Source: CAZCAC01 sp964496575 (GTDB lineage Bacteria > Planctomycetota > UBA1135 > GCA-002686595). From it: 40,409 nucleotides of DNA. Positions 21,695 to 30,603 of this stretch are shown here, in pieces. A model generated the notes under the pieces. It saw only the letters and a list, made by a program, of their open reading frames with translations. It did not search any database and was not told the origin of the DNA. Location of the stretch: assembly GCA_964496575.1 (NCBI GenBank), contig CAZCAC010000077.1:1-40409 (forward strand), written 5' to 3'. The position numbers and the translations under genes were made by a program. Within the stretch, counting starts at the first letter, position 1; the number at the start of each line of letters is the position of its first letter.

Positions 21695-23122
21695 ATGCAA
21701 CCCCCCCGGCACGCCCTGACCGGTAACTCGCGGCCTCGTCGATCTCTCCTCCTCCTGCTGGGCGCCCTCGTCCTCGCCCTGGTCGGAGGCTGCCTCACCG
21801 AGGAGAAGAGGGCGGAGAAGGAGCAGCGCGATCGGCTCACCATGGAGATGTTCCGGGAGCTGATCGAGGAGGGCACCCTGACCCCGGTGGAGTCGATGGA
21901 GGACGCCTTCGCGGGGATCACGCCGGAGGCCGGGATGGGGGCGACGCCGGAGGAGCTGAAGGAGAGTGCACGGGCACCCGGAGTGGAGGCGCCTTCCGAG
22001 ACCGAGGCGGAGGAGGAGCCGGAGAACTACGTCGAGCTGCCGCCGGTCAACCCCTTCGCGCTGTTCGGCAAGAGGATCAAGGTCCACCAGGACACCGGCC
22101 TGATCACCAAGCCGTATCCGATGCAGCAGACGATGGCCGACACCGTCAGGGAGTTCATGATCGCGTACGGGGACTTCCCTCTCTGGCCACCCGGGGCCGA
22201 CCCGAAACCGGCCGATGGATCTCAGCAGCCCTTCGACACGGTCCGCGTCGAGAGCCAGAAGGGCATGAGCGCCAACGAGCACTGGCTGGTCGTGACGGCC
22301 AATCCCCAGCTCTTGGAGGACGTCGAGTACTTCATCAACACCTTCGCCGCCAGCCCGCCGCGGATCGAGATCGAGGCGAAGATCGTCGAGTGGGTGGTCC
22401 GCGACACCCTCGACCTCGGGGTGAAGGACGCTTCGGCGTTGTTCCCCGATCACACGCTGGTCGACGCTCTTGAGTGGGGTTTTCCGAACACCGCGGGGGA
22501 GATCAGCGGCGGCGAGTTTCTCGCCACCATCGGTACGCTACAAGACGGCGTCACCTACGCCGCGATGTTCGAGGCGCTCTCCTCCTTCGAGAACGTCTCC
22601 ATCATCTCGCGCCCCAAGGTCGCGACGGACGATGGGGTCAAGGCCTCGATCCAGGCGACGACCCGGTACCCCTACCTGAGTATCGTGAGCATCGCCGCGA
22701 ACGGTGTCGCCAATACGAAGCTCGACTTCCTGCAGTTCGGCATACAACTCAACGTTACCCCTCAGCTGGTCGGAACCGACACCGTCAAGCTGGAGATCAA
22801 CGTCGAGGAGTCGCAGCAGGTCGGCAGCGCCGTCACTTTTGCAGTCGGTGGGGGTGATGCGGCAGGGCAGATCCCCACGCCGATCATGTCCACCCGCAGG
22901 GCGGAGGCCACCGTCACGCTGAGGCCGGGGCAGGCGGTGATCCTCGGCGGCCTGATCTCCGAGCGGCTCACGGAGCGGGAGCGGGGCATCCCGGTCCTCA
23001 AGGACATCCCGGTCCTGGGCTACCTCTTCAAGTCCACGCTGGAGGAGACCGAGACCTCAACCCTGCTCTTCTTCATCCGCCCGCGCATCCTGGAGGGCAC
23101 GGACCTGACCCAGGACTTCTAG
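21695..23122 (+). CDS. Secretin-domain lipoprotein (GspD/PilQ-like, short form)
   Basis: 475 residues. The signal sequence ends VGGC (Cys33, lipobox). An acidic linker rich in Glu follows (residues ~35-110). A small N-domain-like part (TANPQLLEDVEYFINTFAAS, about 200-220) leads to the secretin C domain: FENVSIISRPKVATDDGVKA, GIQLNVTPQLVGTDTVKLEI, then RRAEATVTLRPGQAVILGGL and the end segment IPVLKDIPVLGYLFKSTLEE. Secretins form outer-membrane channels of type II secretion or type IV pili. At 475 residues it lacks the usual N0-N1-N2-N3 ladder, so it is a reduced form. It is followed 82 nt later by a GspK-like gene. No ATPase or platform gene is nearby. Confidence 0.88.
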   Translation: MQPPRHALTGNSRPRRSLLLLLGALVLALVGGCLTEEKRAEKEQRDRLTMEMFRELIEEGTLTPVESMEDAFAGITPEAGMGATPEELKESARAPGVEAPSETEAEEEPENYVELPPVNPFALFGKRIKVHQDTGLITKPYPMQQTMADTVREFMIAYGDFPLWPPGADPKPADGSQQPFDTVRVESQKGMSANEHWLVVTANPQLLEDVEYFINTFAASPPRIEIEAKIVEWVVRDTLDLGVKDASALFPDHTLVDALEWGFPNTAGEISGGEFLATIGTLQDGVTYAAMFEALSSFENVSIISRPKVATDDGVKASIQATTRYPYLSIVSIAANGVANTKLDFLQFGIQLNVTPQLVGTDTVKLEINVEESQQVGSAVTFAVGGGDAAGQIPTPIMSTRRAEATVTLRPGQAVILGGLISERLTERERGIPVLKDIPVLGYLFKSTLEETETSTLLFFIRPRILEGTDLTQDF

Positions 23123-23204
23123 GCCACGGGGGTGGAGGGCGCGGAAGCCCCAAAATCGGCGGGAAGAAGGGGCCGAGGGCTTCGTCTCTGTACCCTGATC
23201 ACTC

Positions 23205-24698
23205 ATGAAGCTCCGGAAAGCGAAGTCTCCTGTCGACCGGCGCCGGGGGGCGGCCCTGCTGCTCTCGGTGCTGGTCTTGTTCGTCCTGATCACCATCGTC
23301 TTCCAGATCAGCATCGGCACGATGACCGACGCCCGGATCGGTCGCAACGACGTCGGCCTGACCCAGATGGACGACGCGATCCGATCGGCGCGCTTCGACA
23401 TGTTCGAGCTGCTCAAGGGGGACGCCGACGCCGCCGCGGAGAGCGGCGACGAGTCCACCGGGGCGGCGGACATGGCCACCGCCAGCGGCGCCGGGGACGG
23501 GGAGGGAGAGGCGGAACCTCCCGCCGACTCGCGCAAGGACGAGTGGGCGATGCCGCAGCGGACCGAGATCAACAGCATCAAGCTGCGGATCCTCGTCGAG
23601 GCGGAGAACTCCAAGTACAACGTCCTCACCATGCTGGTCGAGGACGAGGAGGAGGCCGAGGAGGCCTTCCAGCGCGTCATTCGCATCATCGACCTCTACC
23701 GCGAGGGAACCGATGACGACATCGACCGGCGCGACGCCGAGGAGATGGCAACGGCGATGAAGGAGTTCATGCTCGAGCGCGAGCGCTCCGACTGGGAGAG
23801 ACCCGAGCTGCTCACCCAGAACGAGGAGCGCGAGGGACTGGTGATGCCGATGTCCCTGCGCGACTTCCTGGTTCTCGAGCCCTTCTACGAGTACCAGTTC
23901 CGCTCCTACCGCGACGGGAACGACGTCCAGGTCCACTCCCTGGATCAGTTCCTGACCGTGTGGTCCTCCCCCGGCACGAGGGGCGACCTTCCCGAGCAGG
24001 GCGACGACATCTCGGGCACCTCGAGGACCTCCAGTCCCTCCAGCGGCGACGAGGCGAGCGGCGAGAGTGGCGAGAGCGGCGAGGAAGGCGACGAGGGGGA
24101 CGACACCGGCTCGACCGACACTTCGAGCGGCAGCGACGAGGGCGACGGGACGACCTCGCTCGGCTACGCGGTCAACATCAATCTCGCTCCCGCCGCGGTC
24201 ATGAAGGGGCTCTTCGACGACCGCGAGGTGAGACATCGCTTCTGGGACGAGGTCATCGAGTACCGCAACCTCGAGGAGGAAGAGGAGCTCGGCGCCGAGG
24301 ACGATACCGAGCCGATCTACGACGAGTTCGGCGAGGAGCTGATCGAACGCCGTGCCTTCGAGACCCTCGAGGAGCTCGAGGAGGTGCGCAGCTGGGAGGA
24401 CCTCGACTCGGAGACGCAGGAGACGGCCCGCGAGCTGCTGACCACCACCAGCGAGGTCTTCACCATCTACCTCACCGCCCGGCGCACCACCTCCAACGAC
24501 CAGGGCTACGGCTACGCCGCGACCCCCGAGGAGCAGGCGCGCCTGGACGAGGATGTCCGCGGGGCCCTGGTCCGGACGGTGCGCGTCGTCGTCTGGCGCC
24601 GTTCCGGCGAGGAAGGGACCCAGGTCGTGCCGATCGTGCCCTGGGAGGTCCTCGACTTCTCTCCGTTCGAGATCGAGGACTACCCGGAGGACTGGTAG
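23205..24698 (+). CDS. GspK-like minor pseudopilin
   Basis: 497 residues. A basic head, then RRGAALLLSVLVLFVLITIV (residues 13-32), which resembles the GspK N-terminal helix with its short charged leader. The next ~280 residues are very acidic (Asp/Glu/Ser/Gly-rich stretch at about 265-315). A SAM-like/helix-hairpin part follows (GYAVNINLAPAAVMKGLFDD, then HRFWDEVIEYRN), typical of the GspK tip. GspK caps the pseudopilus of type II secretion. The acidic insert is far longer than usual. The gene lies downstream of the secretin and overlaps the HyuB gene by one base (TAGTG), so the three may be one operon. Confidence 0.8.
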   Translation: MKLRKAKSPVDRRRGAALLLSVLVLFVLITIVFQISIGTMTDARIGRNDVGLTQMDDAIRSARFDMFELLKGDADAAAESGDESTGAADMATASGAGDGEGEAEPPADSRKDEWAMPQRTEINSIKLRILVEAENSKYNVLTMLVEDEEEAEEAFQRVIRIIDLYREGTDDDIDRRDAEEMATAMKEFMLERERSDWERPELLTQNEEREGLVMPMSLRDFLVLEPFYEYQFRSYRDGNDVQVHSLDQFLTVWSSPGTRGDLPEQGDDISGTSRTSSPSSGDEASGESGESGEEGDEGDDTGSTDTSSGSDEGDGTTSLGYAVNINLAPAAVMKGLFDDREVRHRFWDEVIEYRNLEEEEELGAEDDTEPIYDEFGEELIERRAFETLEELEEVRSWEDLDSETQETARELLTTTSEVFTIYLTARRTTSNDQGYGYAATPEEQARLDEDVRGALVRTVRVVVWRRSGEEGTQVVPIVPWEVLDFSPFEIEDYPEDW

Positions 24699-26311
24699 TG
24701 TCCCGCGCGCGACGCCGCGCACCCCGAGGTGGCGGAAGCGGGAAGCCGGATCGCCTGCGACTCGAGGTGTTTCACCACCTCTTCGCAGCGACCGCCGAGG
24801 AGATGGGCGTGACCTTGATGCGCTCCGCGTTCTCCCCGAACATCAAGGAGCGCCGCGACTTCTCCTGCGCGCTCTTCGACGCCGAAGGGCGGATGATCGG
24901 TCAGGCCGCGCACCTGCCGGTCCACCTCGGGGCGGCGCCGATGTCGGTCGCCGCGGCGCGCGAGGCGTGTCACATGCGCGAAGGGGACGCGGTCCTGCTC
25001 AACGATCCCTTCCAGGGGGGGACGCACCTCCCCGACCTGACCTTGACCTCTCCGGTCTTTCTACCCGGCAGCACCGCGCCCGACTTCTACGTCTCCAACC
25101 GCGCCCACCACGCCGACGTCGGCGGCTTTCAGCCCGGGTCGATGGCGCCGGCGCCCGACGTGCACGGCGAGGGGCTGCGCGTGCCGCCGATCCGCATCGT
25201 CAAGGATGGCGAACTCGACGGCGAGCTCCTCTCGCTGGTGCTGGCCAACATGCGAGTCAGAGCCGAGCGCGAGGGCGACCTCCTGGCGCAGTGGGCGGCG
25301 AATCGCGTCGGCGCGCGCCGTCTCCTGGAGATGGCCGATGAGCACGGCGCCACGCAGCTGCGTTCCCGCGCCACCCAGCTGATGGACTGGACCTGCGATC
25401 TGACCCAGGAGCTCGTCCGCACGGTGCCCGAAGGAAGCTGGAGCTTCGAGGACGAGCTGGAGTCGGCGCCGACGAACGGCGAGGGGACCGCGCGCATCCG
25501 CCTGACGCTGACGAAGCGCCGCGGGCGGCTGTGCTTCGACTTCACCGAGACCGACGACCAGCTCTCCGGCGCGGTGAACACGCCGCGAGCGGTGGCGATG
25601 GCCGCGGTCTTCTACTGCCTGCGCCAGCTCCTGCCCGCCGGCACGCCGACCAACGACGGCGTGCTGCGTCGCGTCGAGGTGAAGACCCGCCCCGGCAGCC
25701 TGATCGACGCCCGCTACCCCGCGCCGGTCGCTGCGGGCAACGTCGAGACCTCGCAGCGCCTGGTCGACGTGATCCAGGGGGTGCTCGCCCAGCTGTGGCC
25801 CGACCGCTTTCCCGCCGCCAGCGCGGGCACGATGAGCAACCTCACCTTCGGCGGCCACCCCGCCGGGGCCGAGTCCGCCTTCGCCTACTACGAGACGATC
25901 GCCGGCGGCGCGGGCGGTGGACCGGAGGGGCCGGGCGCCCACGCGGTCCAGACCCACATGACCAACACCCGCAACACCCCGATCGAGGCGCTGGAGAATC
26001 AGCTCCCGGTACGGGTCTTGCGCTACACCGTCCGCCGCGGCTCGGGGGGGCGCGGGCGGCACCGGGGCGGGGACGGCGTCTGTCGCCGCCTGCGCTTCCT
26101 CCGGGACGTGCGGGTCAGCTTCGTCGCCGAGCGCACGCGCCGCGGCCCCTGGGGGCTCCTCGGTGGGGGCCCGGGGCGCAAGGGCGGGGCCCGGGTGCGC
26201 CTTCCCGGGACGCTGAGCGATCGCCTCCTGCCGGGCAAGTGCTCGCTCGATCTGCCCGAGGGCGCCGAGCTGGAGATCCGGACCCCCGGCGGGGGAGCCT
26301 TCGGCGGCTGA
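24698..26311 (+). CDS. Hydantoinase B/oxoprolinase-family protein (HyuB-like), without HyuA
   Basis: 537 residues, GTG start that overlaps the TAG of the GspK gene, with GGAGG (24686-24690) as Shine-Dalgarno. Family signatures are MRSAFSPNIKERRDFSCALF, VLLNDPFQGGTHLPDLTLTS, then ISNRAHH-type YVSNRAHHADVGG and the C-terminal RRGSGGRGRHRGGDGVCRRL with GGGPGRKGG. This is the B subunit fold of ATP-dependent hydantoinases and 5-oxoprolinases. It normally works with an A subunit (HyuA), which is missing here on both sides. The substrate cannot be stated. Its coupling to a secretion pseudopilin gene is odd and probably incidental. Confidence 0.92.
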   Translation: MSRARRRAPRGGGSGKPDRLRLEVFHHLFAATAEEMGVTLMRSAFSPNIKERRDFSCALFDAEGRMIGQAAHLPVHLGAAPMSVAAAREACHMREGDAVLLNDPFQGGTHLPDLTLTSPVFLPGSTAPDFYVSNRAHHADVGGFQPGSMAPAPDVHGEGLRVPPIRIVKDGELDGELLSLVLANMRVRAEREGDLLAQWAANRVGARRLLEMADEHGATQLRSRATQLMDWTCDLTQELVRTVPEGSWSFEDELESAPTNGEGTARIRLTLTKRRGRLCFDFTETDDQLSGAVNTPRAVAMAAVFYCLRQLLPAGTPTNDGVLRRVEVKTRPGSLIDARYPAPVAAGNVETSQRLVDVIQGVLAQLWPDRFPAASAGTMSNLTFGGHPAGAESAFAYYETIAGGAGGGPEGPGAHAVQTHMTNTRNTPIEALENQLPVRVLRYTVRRGSGGRGRHRGGDGVCRRLRFLRDVRVSFVAERTRRGPWGLLGGGPGRKGGARVRLPGTLSDRLLPGKCSLDLPEGAELEIRTPGGGAFGG

Positions 26312-26327
26312 AGGGACGCGGCGAGGC

Positions 26328-26356
26328 TTGTACCGTTCACTTGGAGCGGAGAGAAT
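26328..26356 (+). promoter_or_regulatory. Possible promoter for purA-uppS-cdsA
   Basis: TTGTAC (26328-26333) and GAGAAT (26351-26356) are 17 nt apart, 67 nt before the purA ATG, in the 112-nt gap after the HyuB gene. Match to the sigma-70 consensus is moderate. Confidence 0.3.
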
Positions 26357-26423
26357 CGCCGGCTGTGCCCCGACCTCCCGGAGCCCGTGAACCCCTCCCT
26401 CCTTCCCCCTCGAACGAACCGAC

Positions 26424-27704
26424 ATGCCCTCTCTCAGCGTCTTCGGAGCCCAGTGGGGTGACGAAGGGAAAGGCAAGATCATCGACCAGCTCTCCGTCAC
26501 CGCCGACTACGTGGTGCGCTACCAGGGAGGGGCGAACGCCGGTCACACCGTCATCGTCGACGGAGAGAAGTACATCCTGCACCTCGTCCCCTCGGGGATC
26601 CTGCACGAGGGGCGGGTCAACGTCATCGGCAACGGACTCGCCGTGGATCCGATCGCGCTGCTCGAGGAGATCGACGGGCTCCTGGAGCGCGGCGTCGCGG
26701 TGACCGGTGAGAATCTGCTCCTCTCTCCGTCCGCGCAGGTGATCCTCGAACACCATCGCCTGGTCGACGCGCTCAACGAGCGCTCGCGCGGAGCCACGCG
26801 CATCGGCACTACCGGGCGCGGCATCGGTCCCTGCTACTCCGACAAGGCGCGGCGTATCGGCCTGCGCATCGGTGACCTGCTCGATCCCGACCGCTGTCGC
26901 ACGCGACTCGCCGCGGCGCTGGCGGAGAAGAACGCGGTGATCGAGAAGGTGCACGGCGAGTCGCCCCTCGGGCTCGACGCACAGCTCGACAAGTACATGA
27001 GCCTGGGGGATCGGCTGCGCCCGTTCGTGCGCGACACCGGTGCCGTCCTGCGGCGCGCGTACGACGAGGGCAAGCAGGTCCTCTTCGAGGGCGCGCAGGG
27101 CCTGATGCTCGACATCGATCACGGCACGTATCCGTACGTCACCTCCTCGAACACCGGCACCAACGGAATCCCGTCCGGCGCGGGTTTTCCCGCGCGCAAG
27201 ATCGACCGCTCGATCGGCATCGCCAAGGCCTACTGCACGCGCGTCGGCGAGGGCCCCTTCCCGAGCGAGGACCACGGTCCCGCCGGCGAGGCGATCCGCG
27301 AGGCGGGTCACGAGTACGGCGCCACCACCGGCCGTCCCCGTCGCTGCGGCTGGTTCGATGCGGTAGCCGTGCGCTACGCGCTCGACCTCAATGGAGCCGA
27401 CGGGATGGTGATGACCAACCTCGACGTGCTCACCGGCTTCGAGGAGATCCACGTGGCGACGCGCTACACGCTCGGCTCGGAGTCGCTCGACGAGCTCCCC
27501 GCCGGGACGCCGCTGGAGGGCATCGAAGCCCAGCTGGAGACGCACGTGGGCTGGACCGAGGACGTGACCGGCGTGCGGGAGTTCGAGGCCCTCCCGGAGA
27601 ACACGCGCCGCTACGTCGAGTGGGTCGAATCCCTGGTCGGCGTGTCGATCGTGATGCTCTCGGTCGGGCCCGACCGCGAGCAGGTGATCCCCCGCGGTCT
27701 GTAG
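26424..27704 (+). CDS. purA: Adenylosuccinate synthetase
   Basis: 426 residues, full length. The nucleotide-binding motif GAQWGDEGKGKIIDQ (8-22) and QGGANAGHTV (~34) are diagnostic, along with the TTGRGIGPCYSDKARR and FEGAQGLMLDIDHGTYPYVT stretches and the ATTGRPRRCGWFDAVAVRYA active-site region. It makes adenylosuccinate from IMP, aspartate and GTP, the first committed step to AMP. The ATG start fits the family. It is followed 14 nt later by uppS and then cdsA, an arrangement that suggests one transcript for nucleotide and envelope synthesis. Confidence 0.98.
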   Translation: MPSLSVFGAQWGDEGKGKIIDQLSVTADYVVRYQGGANAGHTVIVDGEKYILHLVPSGILHEGRVNVIGNGLAVDPIALLEEIDGLLERGVAVTGENLLLSPSAQVILEHHRLVDALNERSRGATRIGTTGRGIGPCYSDKARRIGLRIGDLLDPDRCRTRLAAALAEKNAVIEKVHGESPLGLDAQLDKYMSLGDRLRPFVRDTGAVLRRAYDEGKQVLFEGAQGLMLDIDHGTYPYVTSSNTGTNGIPSGAGFPARKIDRSIGIAKAYCTRVGEGPFPSEDHGPAGEAIREAGHEYGATTGRPRRCGWFDAVAVRYALDLNGADGMVMTNLDVLTGFEEIHVATRYTLGSESLDELPAGTPLEGIEAQLETHVGWTEDVTGVREFEALPENTRRYVEWVESLVGVSIVMLSVGPDREQVIPRGL

Positions 27705-27718
27705 GACCGGAGGAACGC

Positions 27719-28498
27719 GTGCGCGAGAAGCCTCAACGCCCGGACCTCGGTGGACCGTTCCCCGAGCACCTGGCGATCATCATGGACGGCAACGGCCGGT
27801 GGGCGAAGAAGCAGGGCCTGCGCCGCGTCTTCGGGCACCGCGAAGGCGTGAACTCGGTGCGTGAGACGGTCACCGAGTGCGCGCGCATGGGGATCGGCAG
27901 CCTGACCCTGTACGCCTTCTCGATCGAGAACTGGAAGCGTCCGAAGGTCGAGGTGAGCTACCTGATGAAGATGCTGCGCCGCTTCCTGGTCGAGGAGCGG
28001 CCGACGCTGATGGACAACGGCGTGCGACTCGCGGGGCTCGGTCGCCTCGACGACCTTCCCCCCGAAGCGCTGGAGACGCTGCGCGAGACGGAGCGATTGA
28101 CCGCCGAGAACGACGGGATGCTCCTGCGCCTCGCCCTCTCCTACGGCGCGCGCACGGAGCTCGCCGACGCGGCGCGCTCCCTCGCGCTCGCGGTTCGGTC
28201 GGGCAGCGTCGAACCAGAGGAGATCGACGAGGAGTCGCTGCGCGCGTTCCTCTACGATCCCGCGACTCCCGACCCCGACCTGTTGATTCGCACGGCGGGG
28301 GAGATGCGCCTCTCCAACTTCCTGCTCTGGCAGATCTCCTACGCCGAGCTGTACGTCACCGACGTGTGCTGGCCCGAGTTCCGCAAGGAACAGCTGATGG
28401 ACGCTCTGCGCGCGTACGCTCGACGCAACCGAACCTACGGCGAGGTGGCCGACGGCTCCGCTCCCTCGGCAGAGGTCGAGGCGGAGCGGACCTCGTGA
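27719..28498 (+). CDS. uppS: Isoprenyl (undecaprenyl) diphosphate synthase
   Basis: 259 residues from GTG 27719, placed by a GGAGG 5 nt upstream. LAIIMDGNGRWAKKQGLRRV contains the catalytic Asp and the substrate P-loop; GHREGVNSVRETV, LTLYAFSIENWKRP, then DLLIRTAGEMRLSNFLLWQI and LYVTDVCWPEF are family hallmarks. It makes the C55 lipid carrier for cell-wall and LPS synthesis by cis-prenyl addition. The C-terminal ~20 residues after YGEVADG are an unconserved tail. The uppS-cdsA order is widespread. Confidence 0.97.
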   Translation: MREKPQRPDLGGPFPEHLAIIMDGNGRWAKKQGLRRVFGHREGVNSVRETVTECARMGIGSLTLYAFSIENWKRPKVEVSYLMKMLRRFLVEERPTLMDNGVRLAGLGRLDDLPPEALETLRETERLTAENDGMLLRLALSYGARTELADAARSLALAVRSGSVEPEEIDEESLRAFLYDPATPDPDLLIRTAGEMRLSNFLLWQISYAELYVTDVCWPEFRKEQLMDALRAYARRNRTYGEVADGSAPSAEVEAERTS

Positions 28499-28526
28499 TC
28501 CTCCGGCCGTCGGACCCGATCAGAAG

Positions 28527-29417
28527 ATGACCTCGAAAGCCGCCAAGGTCTTCAAGCGGACGTGGGTCGGGGGGCTGCTCGCCGCAATGACCGTCGGGCT
28601 CCTCTGGCTCGCCTACCGGAGCGATGACGGGCTCGTGGTCTGGATCGGTGGCGCCGCGCTGGCCATCGGCTGCGTCTACGAGGTGTCACGGCTGGAGCGG
28701 CTCGTTCCGCGCAACCTCCTGGTCCCGCTCATCGGCGGGCTGCTCGCCGCGCTGAGCGGGGGAGCGCTCCGCTACGCCGGGGTCTCCTCGTCCGAGGGCT
28801 TCTTCGGGGCGATCACCGACTTCCCCAGCGCACGGGGTATCCTCGCCAGCTACGCGCTGGGCGCCGGCGTCGCCCTGCTCCTGTGGCTCTACGGGCGCGC
28901 GCTCAGGCGCGGCCGCGGCGGCTGGCGAGAGGGGGCGCTCCTCGCCTTCCTCTCGCTGTGGCTGCTCGCGCCGCTCCCCGCGCTGGCCCAGATCTGGAAC
29001 GCCTACGGCGCCGACGGCCTCGTCGCCCTGATCCTGCTCTCCAAGATCGGCGACGTCTTCGGCTACTACGTGGGAGGTGCGATCGGCACGACGCACCCCT
29101 TCAAGAGGATCAGCCCCGGCAAGACCACCGCGGGGTGCGTCGCCTCGCTGGTCGCCGGCGGCGCGGCGGGGCTCGCCTGCGTCCCCCTCGGCCTCCTGCC
29201 CGAGGGGAGCGGCCTCGTCGCGGGCCTCCTCGCCGGAGTGCTGGTCAACCTCGCCGCCCAGAGCGGCGATCTGCTCGAGAGCGTGGTCAAGCGCCGGGCG
29301 GAGATCAAGGACTCCGGGACCTGGTTCGGACCCTCCGGAGGGGTCCTGGACCTCGTCGACAGCCTCCTTCTCTCGGTCCCCACGGCGCTCCTCTGCTGGC
29401 CCCTGCTCTTCCCTTAA
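28527..29417 (+). CDS. cdsA: Phosphatidate cytidylyltransferase
   Basis: 296 residues, multi-pass membrane protein with about 8 hydrophobic segments. The family signature lies near the end: GDLLESVVKRRAEIKDSGTW, then FGPSGGVLDLVDS, and before it PFKRISPGKTTAG. It makes CDP-diacylglycerol from phosphatidic acid and CTP at the inner membrane, the branch point to all phospholipids. The start ATG follows uppS by 28 nt with a weak Shine-Dalgarno (AGAAG). Length and end match the family. It is the last gene of the purA-uppS-cdsA group. Confidence 0.96.
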   Translation: MTSKAAKVFKRTWVGGLLAAMTVGLLWLAYRSDDGLVVWIGGAALAIGCVYEVSRLERLVPRNLLVPLIGGLLAALSGGALRYAGVSSSEGFFGAITDFPSARGILASYALGAGVALLLWLYGRALRRGRGGWREGALLAFLSLWLLAPLPALAQIWNAYGADGLVALILLSKIGDVFGYYVGGAIGTTHPFKRISPGKTTAGCVASLVAGGAAGLACVPLGLLPEGSGLVAGLLAGVLVNLAAQSGDLLESVVKRRAEIKDSGTWFGPSGGVLDLVDSLLLSVPTALLCWPLLFP

Positions 29418-29493
29418 TCCCTGCCGAAAAGGCAGTTAGGGGCCGTCCTCGGTGCGTGGGGGGGCTCTCCCCCGCCCGAGTCAGGGAGCTGCG

Positions 29494-30603
29494 TTGACAG
29501 AGTACGGCAGGGTGGGCGATGCTGGCCTTCTCCTTCCCGCCGGTCCCCGGCGCCCAACCGACCCCTTGATCGAGATCACCATCCCCCTGCAGTCGCGGGA
29601 CGAGGCCGTACTGGTCCTCGGGCCCTACGATCGCTTCGCCAAGCTGCTCCGCAAGGCGCTCGACATCGAGCTCTTCACGCGCAACGGGAACCTGCGCATC
29701 AAGGGGCTCGAGCCCGACGTGCTCGAGGCGAAGCGCCGCGTCGACCACCTCCTGGGGAAGATGCGCAAGGGGCGGGAGCTGAACCTCCAGTCGATCGAGG
29801 AGATCCTCCTGGGCACGCCCAAGGAGTCCACCTCCTCCGGCGGCCCGACGGAGGCCCGCGGCGACGGCGGTCCGCCCGCCGGCCCCCTGGCCACCATGGC
29901 GGGGGTGGCCCGCGGCTCCCGGATGGGCACCAGCCTGCGGGCCCGACCGGTGGAGGCGCGCGGCGAGAACCAGCGCCGCTACCTCGAGCTGATCGAGAAG
30001 CGGGACCTCGTCTTCGGCACCGGGGTGGCCGGCACCGGCAAGACCTTCCTGGCGGTCGCCTCCGCGGTCAAGGCGCTGCGCAGCGGCATCGTGCGGCGCC
30101 TGATCATCACCCGGCCGGTGGTGGAGGCGGGGGAGCACCTCGGCTTCCTGCCGGGAGACATGCAGGCCAAGCTCCACCCCTACGTGCGGCCGATCTACGA
30201 CGCCCTCTCCACCATGCTGGAGTTCGAGGACGTCGCCCGGCTGGAGGAGGCGGGGGTGATCGAGGTCGCGCCGCTCGCCTACATGCGCGGGCGCACCCTC
30301 TCCGAGAGCTTCGTCATCCTGGACGAGGCGCAGAACACCACCGTCGGGCAGATGAAGATGTTCCTGACCCGGCTCGGCGAGGGGTCCCGGATGGTGGTCA
30401 CCGGCGACCCGACCCAGAACGACCTCGAGCCGCGGACTCGAAGCGGCCTCAACGACGCGATCAAGCGGCTGCGCTCCTACCAGGAGATCGGCATCGTCGA
30501 GTTCACCGCCAAGGACGTGGTGCGCCACTCCCTGGTGTCGAAGATCGTCCGCGCCTACGAGGGGCCGGCGAAGGGGCGCCGCGAGGAGGAGAACGGACGT
30601 TGA
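29494..30603 (+). CDS. phoH: PhoH-like ATPase
   Basis: 369 residues from a TTG start at 29494, chosen because GGGAG (29484-29488) is 5 nt upstream; a later TTG at 29568 (LIEITIPLQ) is possible. An N-terminal KH-like part (ALDIELFTRNGNLRIKGLEP) precedes the PhoH domain: Walker A GVAGTGKTFLAVA, then LIITRPVVEAGEHLGFLPGD, SFVILDEAQNTTVGQMKMFL (Walker B) and TRLGEGSRMVVTGDPTQND. It is a cytoplasmic ATPase thought to act in RNA handling. It stands in the conserved order phoH - HD phosphohydrolase - ybeY, and its stop overlaps the next TTG start. Confidence 0.95.
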   Translation: MTEYGRVGDAGLLLPAGPRRPTDPLIEITIPLQSRDEAVLVLGPYDRFAKLLRKALDIELFTRNGNLRIKGLEPDVLEAKRRVDHLLGKMRKGRELNLQSIEEILLGTPKESTSSGGPTEARGDGGPPAGPLATMAGVARGSRMGTSLRARPVEARGENQRRYLELIEKRDLVFGTGVAGTGKTFLAVASAVKALRSGIVRRLIITRPVVEAGEHLGFLPGDMQAKLHPYVRPIYDALSTMLEFEDVARLEEAGVIEVAPLAYMRGRTLSESFVILDEAQNTTVGQMKMFLTRLGEGSRMVVTGDPTQNDLEPRTRSGLNDAIKRLRSYQEIGIVEFTAKDVVRHSLVSKIVRAYEGPAKGRREEENGR

